Assembly (NCBI GenBank): GCA_964480915.1
Contig: CAYZRS010000056.1
Location: forward strand, 1 to 31,969
Direction: 5' to 3'
From: CAWGCE01 sp964480915
Lineage (GTDB): Bacteria; Planctomycetota; Planctomycetia; Pirellulales; Pirellulaceae
DNA length: 31,969 bases
Both the position numbers and the translations under genes were made by a program. Shown here in pieces: positions 7,613-16,534 of the stretch (position 1 is the first letter of the stretch; each line of letters starts with the position of its first letter). Under the pieces are notes generated by a model. That model was not told the DNA's origin, did not search any database, and saw only the letters and a list, made by a program, of their open reading frames with translations.

Positions 7613-8602
7613 CTACGACCGAAGCGTTGCCAAAATTCGCGAAGCGACTTTGTAAGGATCGGCGTGCGAAGAGGGGCGACGATCTTCCAGATAGCCTTTC
7701 CAGCCATCATTGGCCGTGCCAACCGGAATTCGGATCGACGCGCCTCGGTCGCTGACACCAAAACTAAACTGGTCAATCGACTGCGTTTCGTGGAGACCGG
7801 TCAAGCGATGATCGTTGTCCGAACCGTAGGCTGCGATGTGCTCTTCGTGAACGCCACGGAACTTTTCGCAGATCGATTTGATCAGTTCTTCACCACCCTT
7901 TTCTCGAATATCGGTGGTCGAGAAGTTGGTGTGCATGCCGCTGCCGTTCCAGTCACCCTTCACCGGCTTCGGATGCAGGTCGACGATGACGCCATATTTT
8001 TCTGCGGTGCGATACAGGAAGTAACGAGAAAGCCACAGATCATCGGAGGCCGCCTTGGCACCTTTGCCAAACAACTGATATTCCCACTGCCCCTTCATGA
8101 CTTCGGCGTTGATACCGGTCACACCCAGCCCTGCTTCCAGACAGATGTCCAAGTGCTCTTCGACAAGGTCGCGACCGACGCAGTTCTGCGTTCCCACACT
8201 GCAATAGTACGGTCCTTGCGGCCCGGGAAAACCGTTGGCTGGGAAACCAAGCGGAAGACCATCCTTCATCAACGTGTACTCTTGCTCATAACCGAGCCAC
8301 AAATCGCCATCATCTTCCCAGCCACCACGCGTATTGGAGGCGTGAAGCGAGCCGTCTGCGTTGAGCACTTCGCACATCACGAGAAATGCATTCTTGCGAG
8401 TCGGATCGGGCACAATGCGAATCGGTTTGAGCAGACAATCGGACGAACTGCCTTCAGCCTGTTCGGTGGAGCTACCGTCAAAGGACCATTCGGGGCAGTC
8501 GCCAGGCTTACTAGGCTCTTTGCTGATCACCTTCGTCTTACTGCGCATCATGGGCTCGGGCGTGTAACCATCAAGCCAAATGTATTCGAGTTTGTAGCTC
8601 AT
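7613..8602 (-). CDS. glnII: Type II (eukaryote-like) glutamine synthetase
   Basis: A 329-residue GSII enzyme with the same reaction as GlnA but from a different class, usually an octamer or decamer. The N-terminus MSYKLEYIWLDGY is followed by EWSFDGSSTEQAEG, the GSII beta-grasp signature. Later come GWEDDGDLWLGYEQEYTL, PQGPYYCSVG, EVMKGQWEYQ, KPVKGDWNGSGMHTNFST and DRGASIRIP, all characteristic of GSII. The frame is open upstream to 8866, but the ATG at 8602 is the start: it has GGAAAG about 10 nt upstream and matches family N-termini. There is no adenylylation loop. A nested hairpin lies 61-99 nt upstream. glnA follows on the same strand after a terminator hairpin. Confidence 0.95.
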   Translation of the reverse strand: MSYKLEYIWLDGYTPEPMMRSKTKVISKEPSKPGDCPEWSFDGSSTEQAEGSSSDCLLKPIRIVPDPTRKNAFLVMCEVLNADGSLHASNTRGGWEDDGDLWLGYEQEYTLMKDGLPLGFPANGFPGPQGPYYCSVGTQNCVGRDLVEEHLDICLEAGLGVTGINAEVMKGQWEYQLFGKGAKAASDDLWLSRYFLYRTAEKYGVIVDLHPKPVKGDWNGSGMHTNFSTTDIREKGGEELIKSICEKFRGVHEEHIAAYGSDNDHRLTGLHETQSIDQFSFGVSDRGASIRIPVGTANDGWKGYLEDRRPSSHADPYKVASRILATLRS

Positions 8603-8662
8603 TCCACGATCTTTCCTGTATCGAAAAACAATGATTCGCGTCGTGCTCAACGACGATTTCGA

Positions 8663-8701
8663 GTGAGCCGACCTACGCAGATCGAATCTGCTGTGGCTCA
8701 C
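8663..8701 (-). promoter_or_regulatory. Nested hairpin upstream of glnII
   Basis: Perfect 7-bp outer arms GTGAGCC (8663-8669) and GGCTCAC (8695-8701) enclose a perfect 6-bp inner stem, GCAGAT-CGA-ATCTGC (8677-8691). The internal loop is asymmetric, 7 nt against 3 nt. It ends 61 nt before the glnII start. It may be a 5' leader RNA structure or two nested protein-binding dyads. It was not recognised as a known riboswitch. Confidence 0.45.
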
Positions 8702-9119
8702 AGGAATGCTGAATTCGCCGTCACGACGCCCCATACGTCGCCGCCTTCGACAGCCGCTTTCCGGGGGCCGGAGTCGATTTGAATCCCAAATCACATCCCA
8801 GAAAGCATGTCCGCCGCTGCACTGGTAAGCACACGCCATGCCAGCACGCGAGCATGATAACAACATTCGGCGTGCCTAATCAGCACCCATCATTGGCCTT
8901 ACGACACGGGAGGCCGTGCAAGAATTATTCTCCCGCAACCGCAGAATGCCCGCTTCTTGGGCAACTACTGAGGCGAAAACGGGCAGCGGTTGTACCGATT
9001 TTTGGGGGCGAGACGATTGGCAGAATCGTCCGGCAAGCCGCCCCGCTTCGAGCGTGGATCGGATCGCACCCCCCCCCAAACTTCTGACGACGTGGCTTTC
9101 CGCTTGAGCACGCCTGATC
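8702..9119. other. Intergenic region between glnII and the DUF1552 gene
   Basis: About 420 nt with no supported gene. It contains a perfect 7-bp inverted repeat with a 5-nt loop at 9012-9030 (GACGATT-GGCAG-AATCGTC), about 90 nt past the end of the DUF1552 gene. It also contains a run of nine C at about 9069-9077, which is a likely place for sequencing length error. The glnII promoter should lie at its left end. Confidence 0.45.
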
Positions 9120-10451
9120 CTACAAATTCGCCAGTGTCCCCGAGCTGTCGCCGACGGTCGCGCCCTCCACACCCCACCGCTGCAGCAATGAGACGTAAAG
9201 ATTTGTGAGCGGCGTATCGAGTGGATACCGAACGTGTCGCCCTGACTGAATCGTGCCGTCGAAATTTCCCGCAAGCACGATCGGCAAGTCAGAATGCTGA
9301 TGTTGGTTACCGTCCGCAATGCCGCTGCCATAGACGATCAACGTGCGATCGAGCAACGTCCCGCTCTCCTCCCGTGTTGTCCGCAATCGCTCTACGAATT
9401 TGCCAAACAGTGACGCGTGGAATTTGTTGATCTCGGCGATGCTGGCAATCTTCTTTTCCTGACGGCCGTGATGAGACAATTCGTGATGCCCTTCGCTGAT
9501 GCCAATCTCCTGGTAGCTGCGATTGCTACCCTCGTTGCCAAACACGAATGTCGAAATGCGGGTCGCATCCATCCGAAAAGCGATCACGAGCAGATCGAGC
9601 ATCAACTGCGCGTAGTCTGAATACTTATTCGGGATGCCGATCGGCCTGGCCGCTTGATGCTCGTCACTGATCCCCAGCTGCTGTACCCGCCGTTCCACGT
9701 CACGGACCGAGTACAGGTACTCGTCCATTTTGCGGCGATCCTGGACGCTCATCTTCGGTTGCAACGATTTCGCCTCTGCCATCACGTGATCGAGGATGCT
9801 CCGCCGTTCCTCGAAGACGCGCTGCATCGCTTGGGGATCGTTCGTCGCACCGCCACCGAACAAGCGATCAAACACGGACCGCGGATTGACATCTTTCGGA
9901 ACCGGCGAAGTCTCGGTCCGCCATGACAAGTTGGACGAGTAGGCACAGCTGTAGCCCGAATCGCAATTCCCGGCGACATGCCCCGCTTCGAGCCCCAGTT
10001 CGAGTGAAGCCAAGCGCGTTTGGTCCGCGACGACGCGGGCCGCCAATTGATCGACCGAAACGCCGTTGCGAATATCTTTGCCGCCCGTTTTCCGCGGATG
10101 AGCGCCGGTCAGGAATGCGGCCATCGAACGCGCGTGGTCACCCGGCCCATCGCCTTGTGCGTCGGCGCCGCGAAGTCGCAAACCGCTGACAAACGTCAAC
10201 TGCTGCTTCAGATGCTCCAACTGCGCAAACGTCTCTGGCAGGCGGGTCAGCTTCCCTTCCTTGGCCGGCACCCAATTCGGCATATGGGCACCGTTAGGAA
10301 CGTACATGAACACCATCCGTTGCCGTTTTTCCAGCGAGGTCGCAGCTTGGGCCGGCCGAGCCGCCAGCGACTCCAGCAGCGGCAGCGTGACCATCGTTCC
10401 CAGGCCACGCAAGAACTTGCGGCGATCGAGTGTCGGCTTCAGAGGAGACAT
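9120..10451 (-). CDS. DUF1552 secreted protein (Tat signal)
   Basis: A 443-residue member of the planctomycete-rich DUF1552 family, of unknown biochemical function and related in fold to sulfatase/phosphatase-like secreted proteins. The N-terminus carries a twin-arginine signal, DRRKFLRGLG, then a hydrophobic stretch and a likely cleavage at AQA near residue 36, so export of a folded protein is expected. Visible family segments are FMYVPNGAHMPNW near residues 48-60, GDHARSMAAFLTG, the cysteine-containing CDSGYSCAYSSNLSW, and the C-terminal YGSGIADGNQHQHSDLPIVLAG. It starts 69 nt after the CxxCH/DUF1592-type gene on the same strand, the usual planctomycete pairing, which implies co-transcription and a joint role. 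No strong Shine-Dalgarno is seen. Confidence 0.92.
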   Translation of the reverse strand: MSPLKPTLDRRKFLRGLGTMVTLPLLESLAARPAQAATSLEKRQRMVFMYVPNGAHMPNWVPAKEGKLTRLPETFAQLEHLKQQLTFVSGLRLRGADAQGDGPGDHARSMAAFLTGAHPRKTGGKDIRNGVSVDQLAARVVADQTRLASLELGLEAGHVAGNCDSGYSCAYSSNLSWRTETSPVPKDVNPRSVFDRLFGGGATNDPQAMQRVFEERRSILDHVMAEAKSLQPKMSVQDRRKMDEYLYSVRDVERRVQQLGISDEHQAARPIGIPNKYSDYAQLMLDLLVIAFRMDATRISTFVFGNEGSNRSYQEIGISEGHHELSHHGRQEKKIASIAEINKFHASLFGKFVERLRTTREESGTLLDRTLIVYGSGIADGNQHQHSDLPIVLAGNFDGTIQSGRHVRYPLDTPLTNLYVSLLQRWGVEGATVGDSSGTLANL

Positions 10452-10520
10452 TGCTGGCGGACCTTTGTCTGGGGAGGTGCAGTTTCTACGGTGACGATTT
10501 AGGCGTTTGGGGAACCGCAG

Positions 10521-12963
10521 CTAAGGTGTCGGCTCGGTCGCTTCCTGACGGGAAACACTGCGCCGCCGGAAGGCGTCGCTGAGGACGACCCCTTCCGCGA
10601 TCGACGCAAAGCGGTCTCCGTCGCGGCGGACTTTCTTCACGATGGCTCGCAGCGTGCATTCGTCAAACGGCTCGACCTGTCGTCCAACGGCGTAGGTAAA
10701 CAACTTTTCGGTCAAACAGCGGATGAAGTCGTCCGCATATGCTTCGCGCAACAGTCGGCGCAATTCCGCTGCACCGGCCACCTTCGAGCCGTCTGGAAAT
10801 TCGGCCGTCGTATCGAGCGGTTCGCCCCGCTCGTCCGTATCTCGCTTGGCACCGATCGCATCAAACTCTTCCAAAGCGAAGCCCAACGCGTCCATTTTGG
10901 CATGGCAGGCCGCACATTGCTTGCTGGCTCGATGCTGTTCTAACATTTCACGCAGACTGGCCGAAGCATTCATTTGGGCCTCGTCCAGTTGATCGACGCC
11001 AGGGGCGGGAGGTGGCGGCGGGTCACCCAAAATATTCTCCAGAATCCATTTTCCCCGCATGACGGGAGAAGTGCGCGTCGGCCTCGCCGTCGAAGCTAAC
11101 ACGGCCGCTTGCGTGAGGACTCCCCCACGGTCCCCCTCCTTTAAGCTGACCTTGCGGAACTTGTCCGAGTCGCCTTTCGAGAGGCCATACAACTGAGCCA
11201 ATCGGCCATCGATGAACGTATAATCCGCATCCAACATATCCAACACACTGCGGTCGCTGCGCACGATACTGGCAACGAACATTTGCGTTTCCATCCGCAT
11301 CGATTCCAACAACTCGGCATCGAATTCAGGGTACAGCTGGGTATCTTTGGTTAACTCGTCCAATCGCCTCAGTTGCAGCCATTGATCGACAAAGTTGAGC
11401 ACGATCGCAGTCGACCGCCGATCGGCCAGCATCCGTTTGGTCACCGCCTTCAACTGCTCATCGGTTCGCAATCGGCCGGCGCGTGCCTCTTCCATTAACC
11501 AAGCATCGGGCATGCTGCTCCAGAGGAAGTACGACAGCCGATTGGCCACGTCGAAATCGTTCAGCACCCGCACGTCGGCGCGGTCGGTCGCTGCGCCGGC
11601 CGATTCGACTCGATAGAGAAACTTGGGGGAGACCAACGCGACTTTGATCGCCATTCTCATCTTGTCGTTCCGGTTCCCACCGACCGAATTGATCAAGGCG
11701 ACAAATTCCTGCACTTCCGTTTTTGTCACTTCGCGCCGGTAAGCACGGGGTAAAAACCGCTTCACAAACTCCTCTGTCGAAACCGGCTCACCATTTCCCA
11801 GGGAAGCGAATCGATTCAGCTCATCCGACCAATTCTGAATCGACCCAAAGGGGCCATTCACGGCGACTTGATGCAGAATCAGGTTGCGATCGCGATCGCC
11901 CGGATTGGCGGCCCGCGGTTGGTAGTAGTCGTTCTTGTATCGGATCGTGAGCGTATGCTGACCGGCCCGCAACCGTCTTTCGAATGCGTGTTTGCCAACC
12001 GTTCCCGAGGGGGCTTTCAGCTCGAGCGACTTCACGACTTTGTTATCCAGCAGCAGGTCGGCTTGCACCCAGTTAGGGCCCGCTTGTTCGGGCGCGAGCT
12101 TCACTTCCATTCGATATCGACCGTCGGCCGGCACGCGGATCGCGACATCGAGATCGGCATTGGAAGACATATGATGCTGGTCGCCATCCACATGCGTTCC
12201 CAACGTCGGCTCGACACCATCGCCAGCGATGCGAAACTGAAAATCGCCATCAGCAATCCCGACGACCGAGGCGGCAATCGCTTCGGCGGCGATCAAGTAC
12301 TTTTCATAGTGCAACGGAGAGAGCGTCAGTACGTCGCCAATGTTGTCGAATCCGTGCCCAATGTCATCACTGGGAAAATCGTCGACTTCGGCGTAGTCGA
12401 ATCCCAGCAGGTCTTTCACCGTCCGACGATATTCGTATCGCGTGAGCCGCCGCAGCGTGACCTGGCCCGGATTTGTGGGGCCGCTACAGTCGATGTGCCG
12501 CAGCCGCGTTTGCATCTGTTTTACGACTTGGTGGCGTGCTGCGGCCGGCGGCTGTTCGGCATCCTCAGGAGGCATGCGTTGGAATTCAATATTCCTGACA
12601 ACCGCCTGCCACAACTTGCGATCGATGGTTTGGCGAGCTTCGCCGGTCAAAGATTCCAGCGACGTGCCCCCTTCCGGCTCGTCCCCCTGATGACAATCGA
12701 GACAGTAGTTGGCAACGAAGGGGCCGACTTGCCAGTCATTCGCATCGAGTTCGTCCGCGGCAACGCTGGTGCTAATGCTGAAACAGAGCGCAGCGCCACA
12801 ACTGAGCAGGGCNNNNNNNNNNNNNNNNNNNNNNNNNNNNNNNNNNNNNNNNNNNNNNNNNNNNNNNNNNNNNNNNNNNNNNNNNNNNNNNNNNNNNNNN
12901 NNNNNNNNNNNNGAGCAGGGCAGGGACGTAGAAATATCGATGTGATGGTTCGGAAGAACGCAT
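10521..12963 (-). CDS. Secreted CxxCH cytochrome-like DUF1587/1592/1588/1585 protein (interrupted by a gap)
   Basis: A large planctomycete-type secreted protein, probably a cytochrome c-like redox protein in the cell envelope. If the 100-N gap is closed over its 9-bp flank overlap, the frame is kept. It then starts at the ATG at 12963 and gives 777 residues with a good Sec signal (MRSSEPSHRY, then a hydrophobic core to SVAA near residue 33). Visible parts are the heme motif CLDCH near residue 51, DUF1587-like LRRLTRYEYRRTVKDLLG, and a carbohydrate-binding-like beta region (about 200-310). DUF1592-like DADYTFIDGRLAQLYGL and DUF1588-like GKWILENILGDPPPPPAPGV follow. A second motif, CAACH, lies near residue 647, and a DUF1585-like C-terminus carries YAVGRQVEPFDE. 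Its partner, DUF1552, follows. A start further upstream in the uncollapsed frame gives no signal peptide and is not credible. Confidence 0.88.
12813..12912. other. Assembly gap of 100 N within the CxxCH protein gene
   Basis: Exactly 100 N. The nine bases before it, GAGCAGGGC at 12804-12812, recur immediately after it at 12913-12921. Merging the two copies restores one reading frame through a signal peptide, so the gap is probably an unjoined contig overlap. Confidence 0.9.
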
Positions 12964-13089
12964 GCCGAATGACTCGGGGCGAAGGAAGTACTGCCGGCTT
13001 TCAGTATAGCCGAACGAACTCCGCTCGATGCGAGGCAAACCACGCAGCCGAGCGGCGGTCACCGAAACCTTCGGCAGAATCTGTCACTC

Positions 13090-15861
13090 TCAGCTGGCCT
13101 TGGCCGCCTGGTCATTTTCATCATCATGGCGGATCAGCGACACACGGGCCGGTGAACTCTTAAACCAAAGCGCCAAGAAGGAGGGAACGAGCAGCGTGCG
13201 AACGACAAACGTGTCGAGCAAAACACCCAGCGACAAGGCAAACCCGAGCTCAATCATCGCCCGCAGGCTACCGCTCATCATGGAGACGAACGTACCGGCC
13301 ATGATGACGCCGCAGCTGGTGATGATGCCTCCCGTCTTCACGATCGCGCGACGCAACCCGGCAACATCGCCATGCAATTTCTGCTCTTCAAAAACGCGCG
13401 TCGCGAGGTAGATGTTGTAATCCTGTCCGATCGCCACCAAGATCACGAACAGATAAATCGGCACCTGCCAGTCGAGCCCGACGAACGTATTGCCGTACAG
13501 CCACGAGAAGAACAATTCGGTAATGCCCATGGTGACGTAGTAGCTGAACAGGACCGACACGATCAGGTAGATGCAAACGACGGGGCGCCGCAGGATGATC
13601 AATAGCACCAACAACACGGCCGATACGACTAGGACTTTGATCCGCGTGTCATCGGAACGGGTGACGCTGCGTAGGTCTCGAATGGCGGCGGTGGTGCCGG
13701 CGTAGGCGAATTCCGTTCCCTGCCAGAAGGACCCGGGCTCGTCCTTCAACGCCTGGAGGAATTCATCAACCTTGTTGAGCGTCTCGGTCGCCTCAATCGT
13801 GAACGGGTCAAAATTGAGAATGAGCTCCAATCGAGTCACATCCCCTTCGAGCGCTGGTACATCGGTGAGGAAGATCGAGCGGCTGAGCGGATGCGTTCGC
13901 AACAGGATCTTGCGGCGTCCCTTTTTGCTCGTGACGGAAAACGGGCGCGGCGGGTCGCCGAGCGGTTCGGCGATACTGCGGACTGCCTGCACATCTTTCA
14001 TTTCGTAGAGCTTCTTCGTCAGCTCTTCGATTTCGGCCAAGCCTTCGTTGCTTTCGAATTGGCCGTCTTCTTTCTTGGCCAAAATGATCAGCGGGCCACT
14101 TTCACCAATCGGGAAGTGTCGCTTCAGCATTTCGGTGCCCGCCTTGCTGGTATCTTCACTCGAAAGATCGGCCAACAGGTCGTACGTGATTCGTTCCCGT
14201 TTTTCGCGCAAGTCAAACCAACTGCGGGGCGGGAAGAGCCAGGGACCTTCGCCTTGCTGTCGCGCCACCTGACGTTTGTTTTGTTGTTGGTCGCCCGACC
14301 ATCCAAATTCCATCGGAGCCAACCCGCCGCCGTACCAAGCGAACGGCAACATCAATAGGATCGAGCAAACCAAAATGCGACCTGGGTACGTGACAATCCA
14401 GCCCGAGATGCGTTCCCACATCGGGCTTCCTTCTTCCGAGCCACGCAGGTTCTTATTGCCAAAAGGCCAGAAGACGGCCGGACCGAGGGCTCGCAAAATC
14501 GCCGGAGCCAAGGTCATGCAGGCCAACAGCGTGAAGAACAGACAGATGCCGATCGCCGGACCACTGTTACGAAACTTGCCAAAGTCGGCGAAAAACATCA
14601 TGCCGAGGCCGACAATCGTTGTCAGCGCGCTGGCCACGAGCGCCTCGCCCACGTTGCCCAACGCATTCTCGATCGCTTTCTCTTGATCGGGGTTTTTAGC
14701 CAGTTCTTCGCGGTACCGCGAAATGAGGAACAGGCAGAAGTCGGTTCCGGCACCGAACAGGATCACGGTGATGAAGATCTTCGTCGTCGTAAAGACTTTG
14801 AAGTTCCACCAATCCATCCCGGGCAGCAGATGCAACTGCGTCAGCGCCGCGACGACGCTCGTCGAAATCAGCAACGAAATGACGATCGTCGTCAAAGGAA
14901 CCGCGACCAGGAGGGGCGAGCGATAGACGAGCCCCAAGATGATCACGACCAAGATCACCGTACAGATTTCAGTGTTGTCGATGCTGTGCTGTGCCGCTCG
15001 CAGAATGTCGCCGCCAACCGAAGCCGACCCAGAAATCCCTAGTTGCAAGCCGCGCGCCGCCTTGCCGACCGGGCTGCTCATGATCTCATCGACGTGCTTT
15101 TCCATCATCCCAATGATGCGCACATTGTCGACGGCCAAGAATTCGTTCGACAGCTGCAAGACGATCAGGTGCGATTGTCCATCGGTGCTCTTCAGCTTTT
15201 CGCCCACGACGTCGTTGTGACGAGTCCACACATCGAGCAAGGGCAGGTCGGTCGCGTTCTCTGGAAATATTTTGTCCGGAAACTTGGCAAGTTCGGGCTG
15301 CACTTCCCAAGCGATGACTCGGTCCGCTTCCGACTCCTCGCGCATCCCCAATCGCTCGTGCACGATCGATCGGTTATGGAGTGCCTCGGCAAACTGCTCA
15401 TCGACACGGATCGCCTCGTCGAGCGCCGCCTTCGCCGATTCTAATTCGCTGTCGTACATCCTCTGCAGACGTTTCGCCTCGATCACGTCGCCCGCTTCAC
15501 TCACCCGAGCAAACTTCTCCTTCAACTCTTCTGATCGCTGGATGGCGACCGCGGCGCGACGATTGAAGTAAGGCAGCGCAATCTGATCGGCGACTGCAAA
15601 ATCGGCCTCTTTCAATTGACCGTCGAGTCGGCTGAGCACAAAACAGACGTGGCTCTTGGCGCGATTGTCGGGAAATGCCTCTTCCAGCATCGCTTCGGCG
15701 CGCAGACTCGGCTTGTCGGCAGGCAGATAGGCCAAGTCGCCATCATGCGTAATGTTGTCCCACTGAGGCGCCGTCGCGCGGATCGAAACCAACGCCACAA
15801 TCCACACCAGAATGACAAGCAACCAATGTCGAGAAACAAAGTTCCCCAGCTTTGTAAACAT
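13090..15861 (-). CDS. MMPL/RND-family transporter with TPR-like insertion
   Basis: A 923-residue inner-membrane exporter of the MMPL branch of the RND superfamily, proton-driven, with lipid or hydrophobic substrates typical of the family. It has the duplicated plan: TM1 (about 13-29), a large periplasmic loop (30-295), a bundle of TMs (about 296-490), a second loop (about 530-730), and a second bundle to about 900. The proton-relay motifs are visible as GAGTDF near residue 370 and AIGQDY near residue 810. Residues about 100-190 of the first loop contain charged helices and one TPR-like repeat (AKAALDEAIRVDEQFAEAL, then NRSIVHERLG), an unusual insertion. A GAAGAG site lies about 8 nt before the ATG. 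The CxxCH protein gene follows on the same strand. The substrate is not known. Confidence 0.92.
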   Translation of the reverse strand: MFTKLGNFVSRHWLLVILVWIVALVSIRATAPQWDNITHDGDLAYLPADKPSLRAEAMLEEAFPDNRAKSHVCFVLSRLDGQLKEADFAVADQIALPYFNRRAAVAIQRSEELKEKFARVSEAGDVIEAKRLQRMYDSELESAKAALDEAIRVDEQFAEALHNRSIVHERLGMREESEADRVIAWEVQPELAKFPDKIFPENATDLPLLDVWTRHNDVVGEKLKSTDGQSHLIVLQLSNEFLAVDNVRIIGMMEKHVDEIMSSPVGKAARGLQLGISGSASVGGDILRAAQHSIDNTEICTVILVVIILGLVYRSPLLVAVPLTTIVISLLISTSVVAALTQLHLLPGMDWWNFKVFTTTKIFITVILFGAGTDFCLFLISRYREELAKNPDQEKAIENALGNVGEALVASALTTIVGLGMMFFADFGKFRNSGPAIGICLFFTLLACMTLAPAILRALGPAVFWPFGNKNLRGSEEGSPMWERISGWIVTYPGRILVCSILLMLPFAWYGGGLAPMEFGWSGDQQQNKRQVARQQGEGPWLFPPRSWFDLREKRERITYDLLADLSSEDTSKAGTEMLKRHFPIGESGPLIILAKKEDGQFESNEGLAEIEELTKKLYEMKDVQAVRSIAEPLGDPPRPFSVTSKKGRRKILLRTHPLSRSIFLTDVPALEGDVTRLELILNFDPFTIEATETLNKVDEFLQALKDEPGSFWQGTEFAYAGTTAAIRDLRSVTRSDDTRIKVLVVSAVLLVLLIILRRPVVCIYLIVSVLFSYYVTMGITELFFSWLYGNTFVGLDWQVPIYLFVILVAIGQDYNIYLATRVFEEQKLHGDVAGLRRAIVKTGGIITSCGVIMAGTFVSMMSGSLRAMIELGFALSLGVLLDTFVVRTLLVPSFLALWFKSSPARVSLIRHDDENDQAAKAS

Positions 15862-16534
15862 TCAAGACTCTTCAACGAACGTATTTGATTTTTGATTTCG
15901 GTTGGACGCTCGGCGCCCGCCGCTTTTCAATGAAGTCACCAAAGTGCCACCTCATTGGTCGCGAAACCGAGTCGCCCTGCGCACGTGCTAGCATGAAATC
16001 TAGCGAGGCGAAATTATAACCGCAGCTTGACCGCCGGGCGAACTCTTCCTCCACGAACTGCTGGCAAAAATGGCCTCGGTTTCCCTGCGACAGTGCACGA
16101 CCGTTGATTATTACGGAATTGTCCTATCTTCAGCCGCAAGAAACTCGGTCGAGGCACGATGTTCGAGCGATCGAAAATCGACCTGCGCGGCTAGCAGCGG
16201 GTTGCCGGTTAAGCAATCTAGGGGGAAATCCCAGCCCGATTCGATCCCGGTAGGATCGACTTCGTTTTCGCGAGCGAGACGATCAGCCGGCCTCAGCGAA
16301 GCACTGCTCGGCCGGGCATGGGCGACGGCCCCGGTGCTCTCCCGTGAAACTGGGCACGCCAATTCGTGAATGAATTCGACCGCCGGTTCCTGAGAAAATG
16401 GCGCTGTCGGCCGAGAGCCAAGCGAGCCATCCGGCGCTGAGCGAGTCGAACTTGGTAGACAGGGCCGGCGTTTCATCCGACCAGTCGGTCGTTCATCCGG
16501 CTTTCCGGTCGTTCACTCGGCCAGGGCCAAGCAA
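15862..16534. other. Intergenic region between the S41 peptidase and MMPL genes
   Basis: A 673-nt stretch without a convincing gene. The longest open frames (up to about 120 codons on either strand) have low-complexity Ser/Arg/Pro content and no recognisable motif. CGGTCGTTCA occurs at 16486-16495 and 16506-16515, 20 bp apart, a minor direct repeat just past the end of the S41 gene. The MMPL promoter is expected near 15870-15960 but was not clearly seen. Confidence 0.45.

Noticed and set aside
7583..8782. Plus-strand open frame of 399 codons opposite glnII
   Set aside because: It overlaps almost all of a highly conserved glutamine synthetase, and its translation shows no family motif.
9069..9077. 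Run of nine C as a phase-variable tract
   Set aside because: It is intergenic, about 470 nt upstream of glnII and past the end of the DUF1552 gene, with no gene whose frame or promoter spacing it would switch. A sequencing length artefact is equally likely.
11868..13163. Plus-strand open frame of 431 codons crossing the N run
   Set aside because: It is antisense to the CxxCH protein and held open by N, so it has no independent support.
15920..15970. Possible sigma-54 promoter (TGGCAC on the minus strand) upstream of the MMPL gene
   Set aside because: The -12 element does not match: TGAC stands where TTGC is expected.
16070..16476. Open frames of about 100-120 codons on both strands between the MMPL and S41 genes
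   Set aside because: They lack a Shine-Dalgarno, a protein-like composition or a recognisable motif, and they overlap each other on opposite strands.
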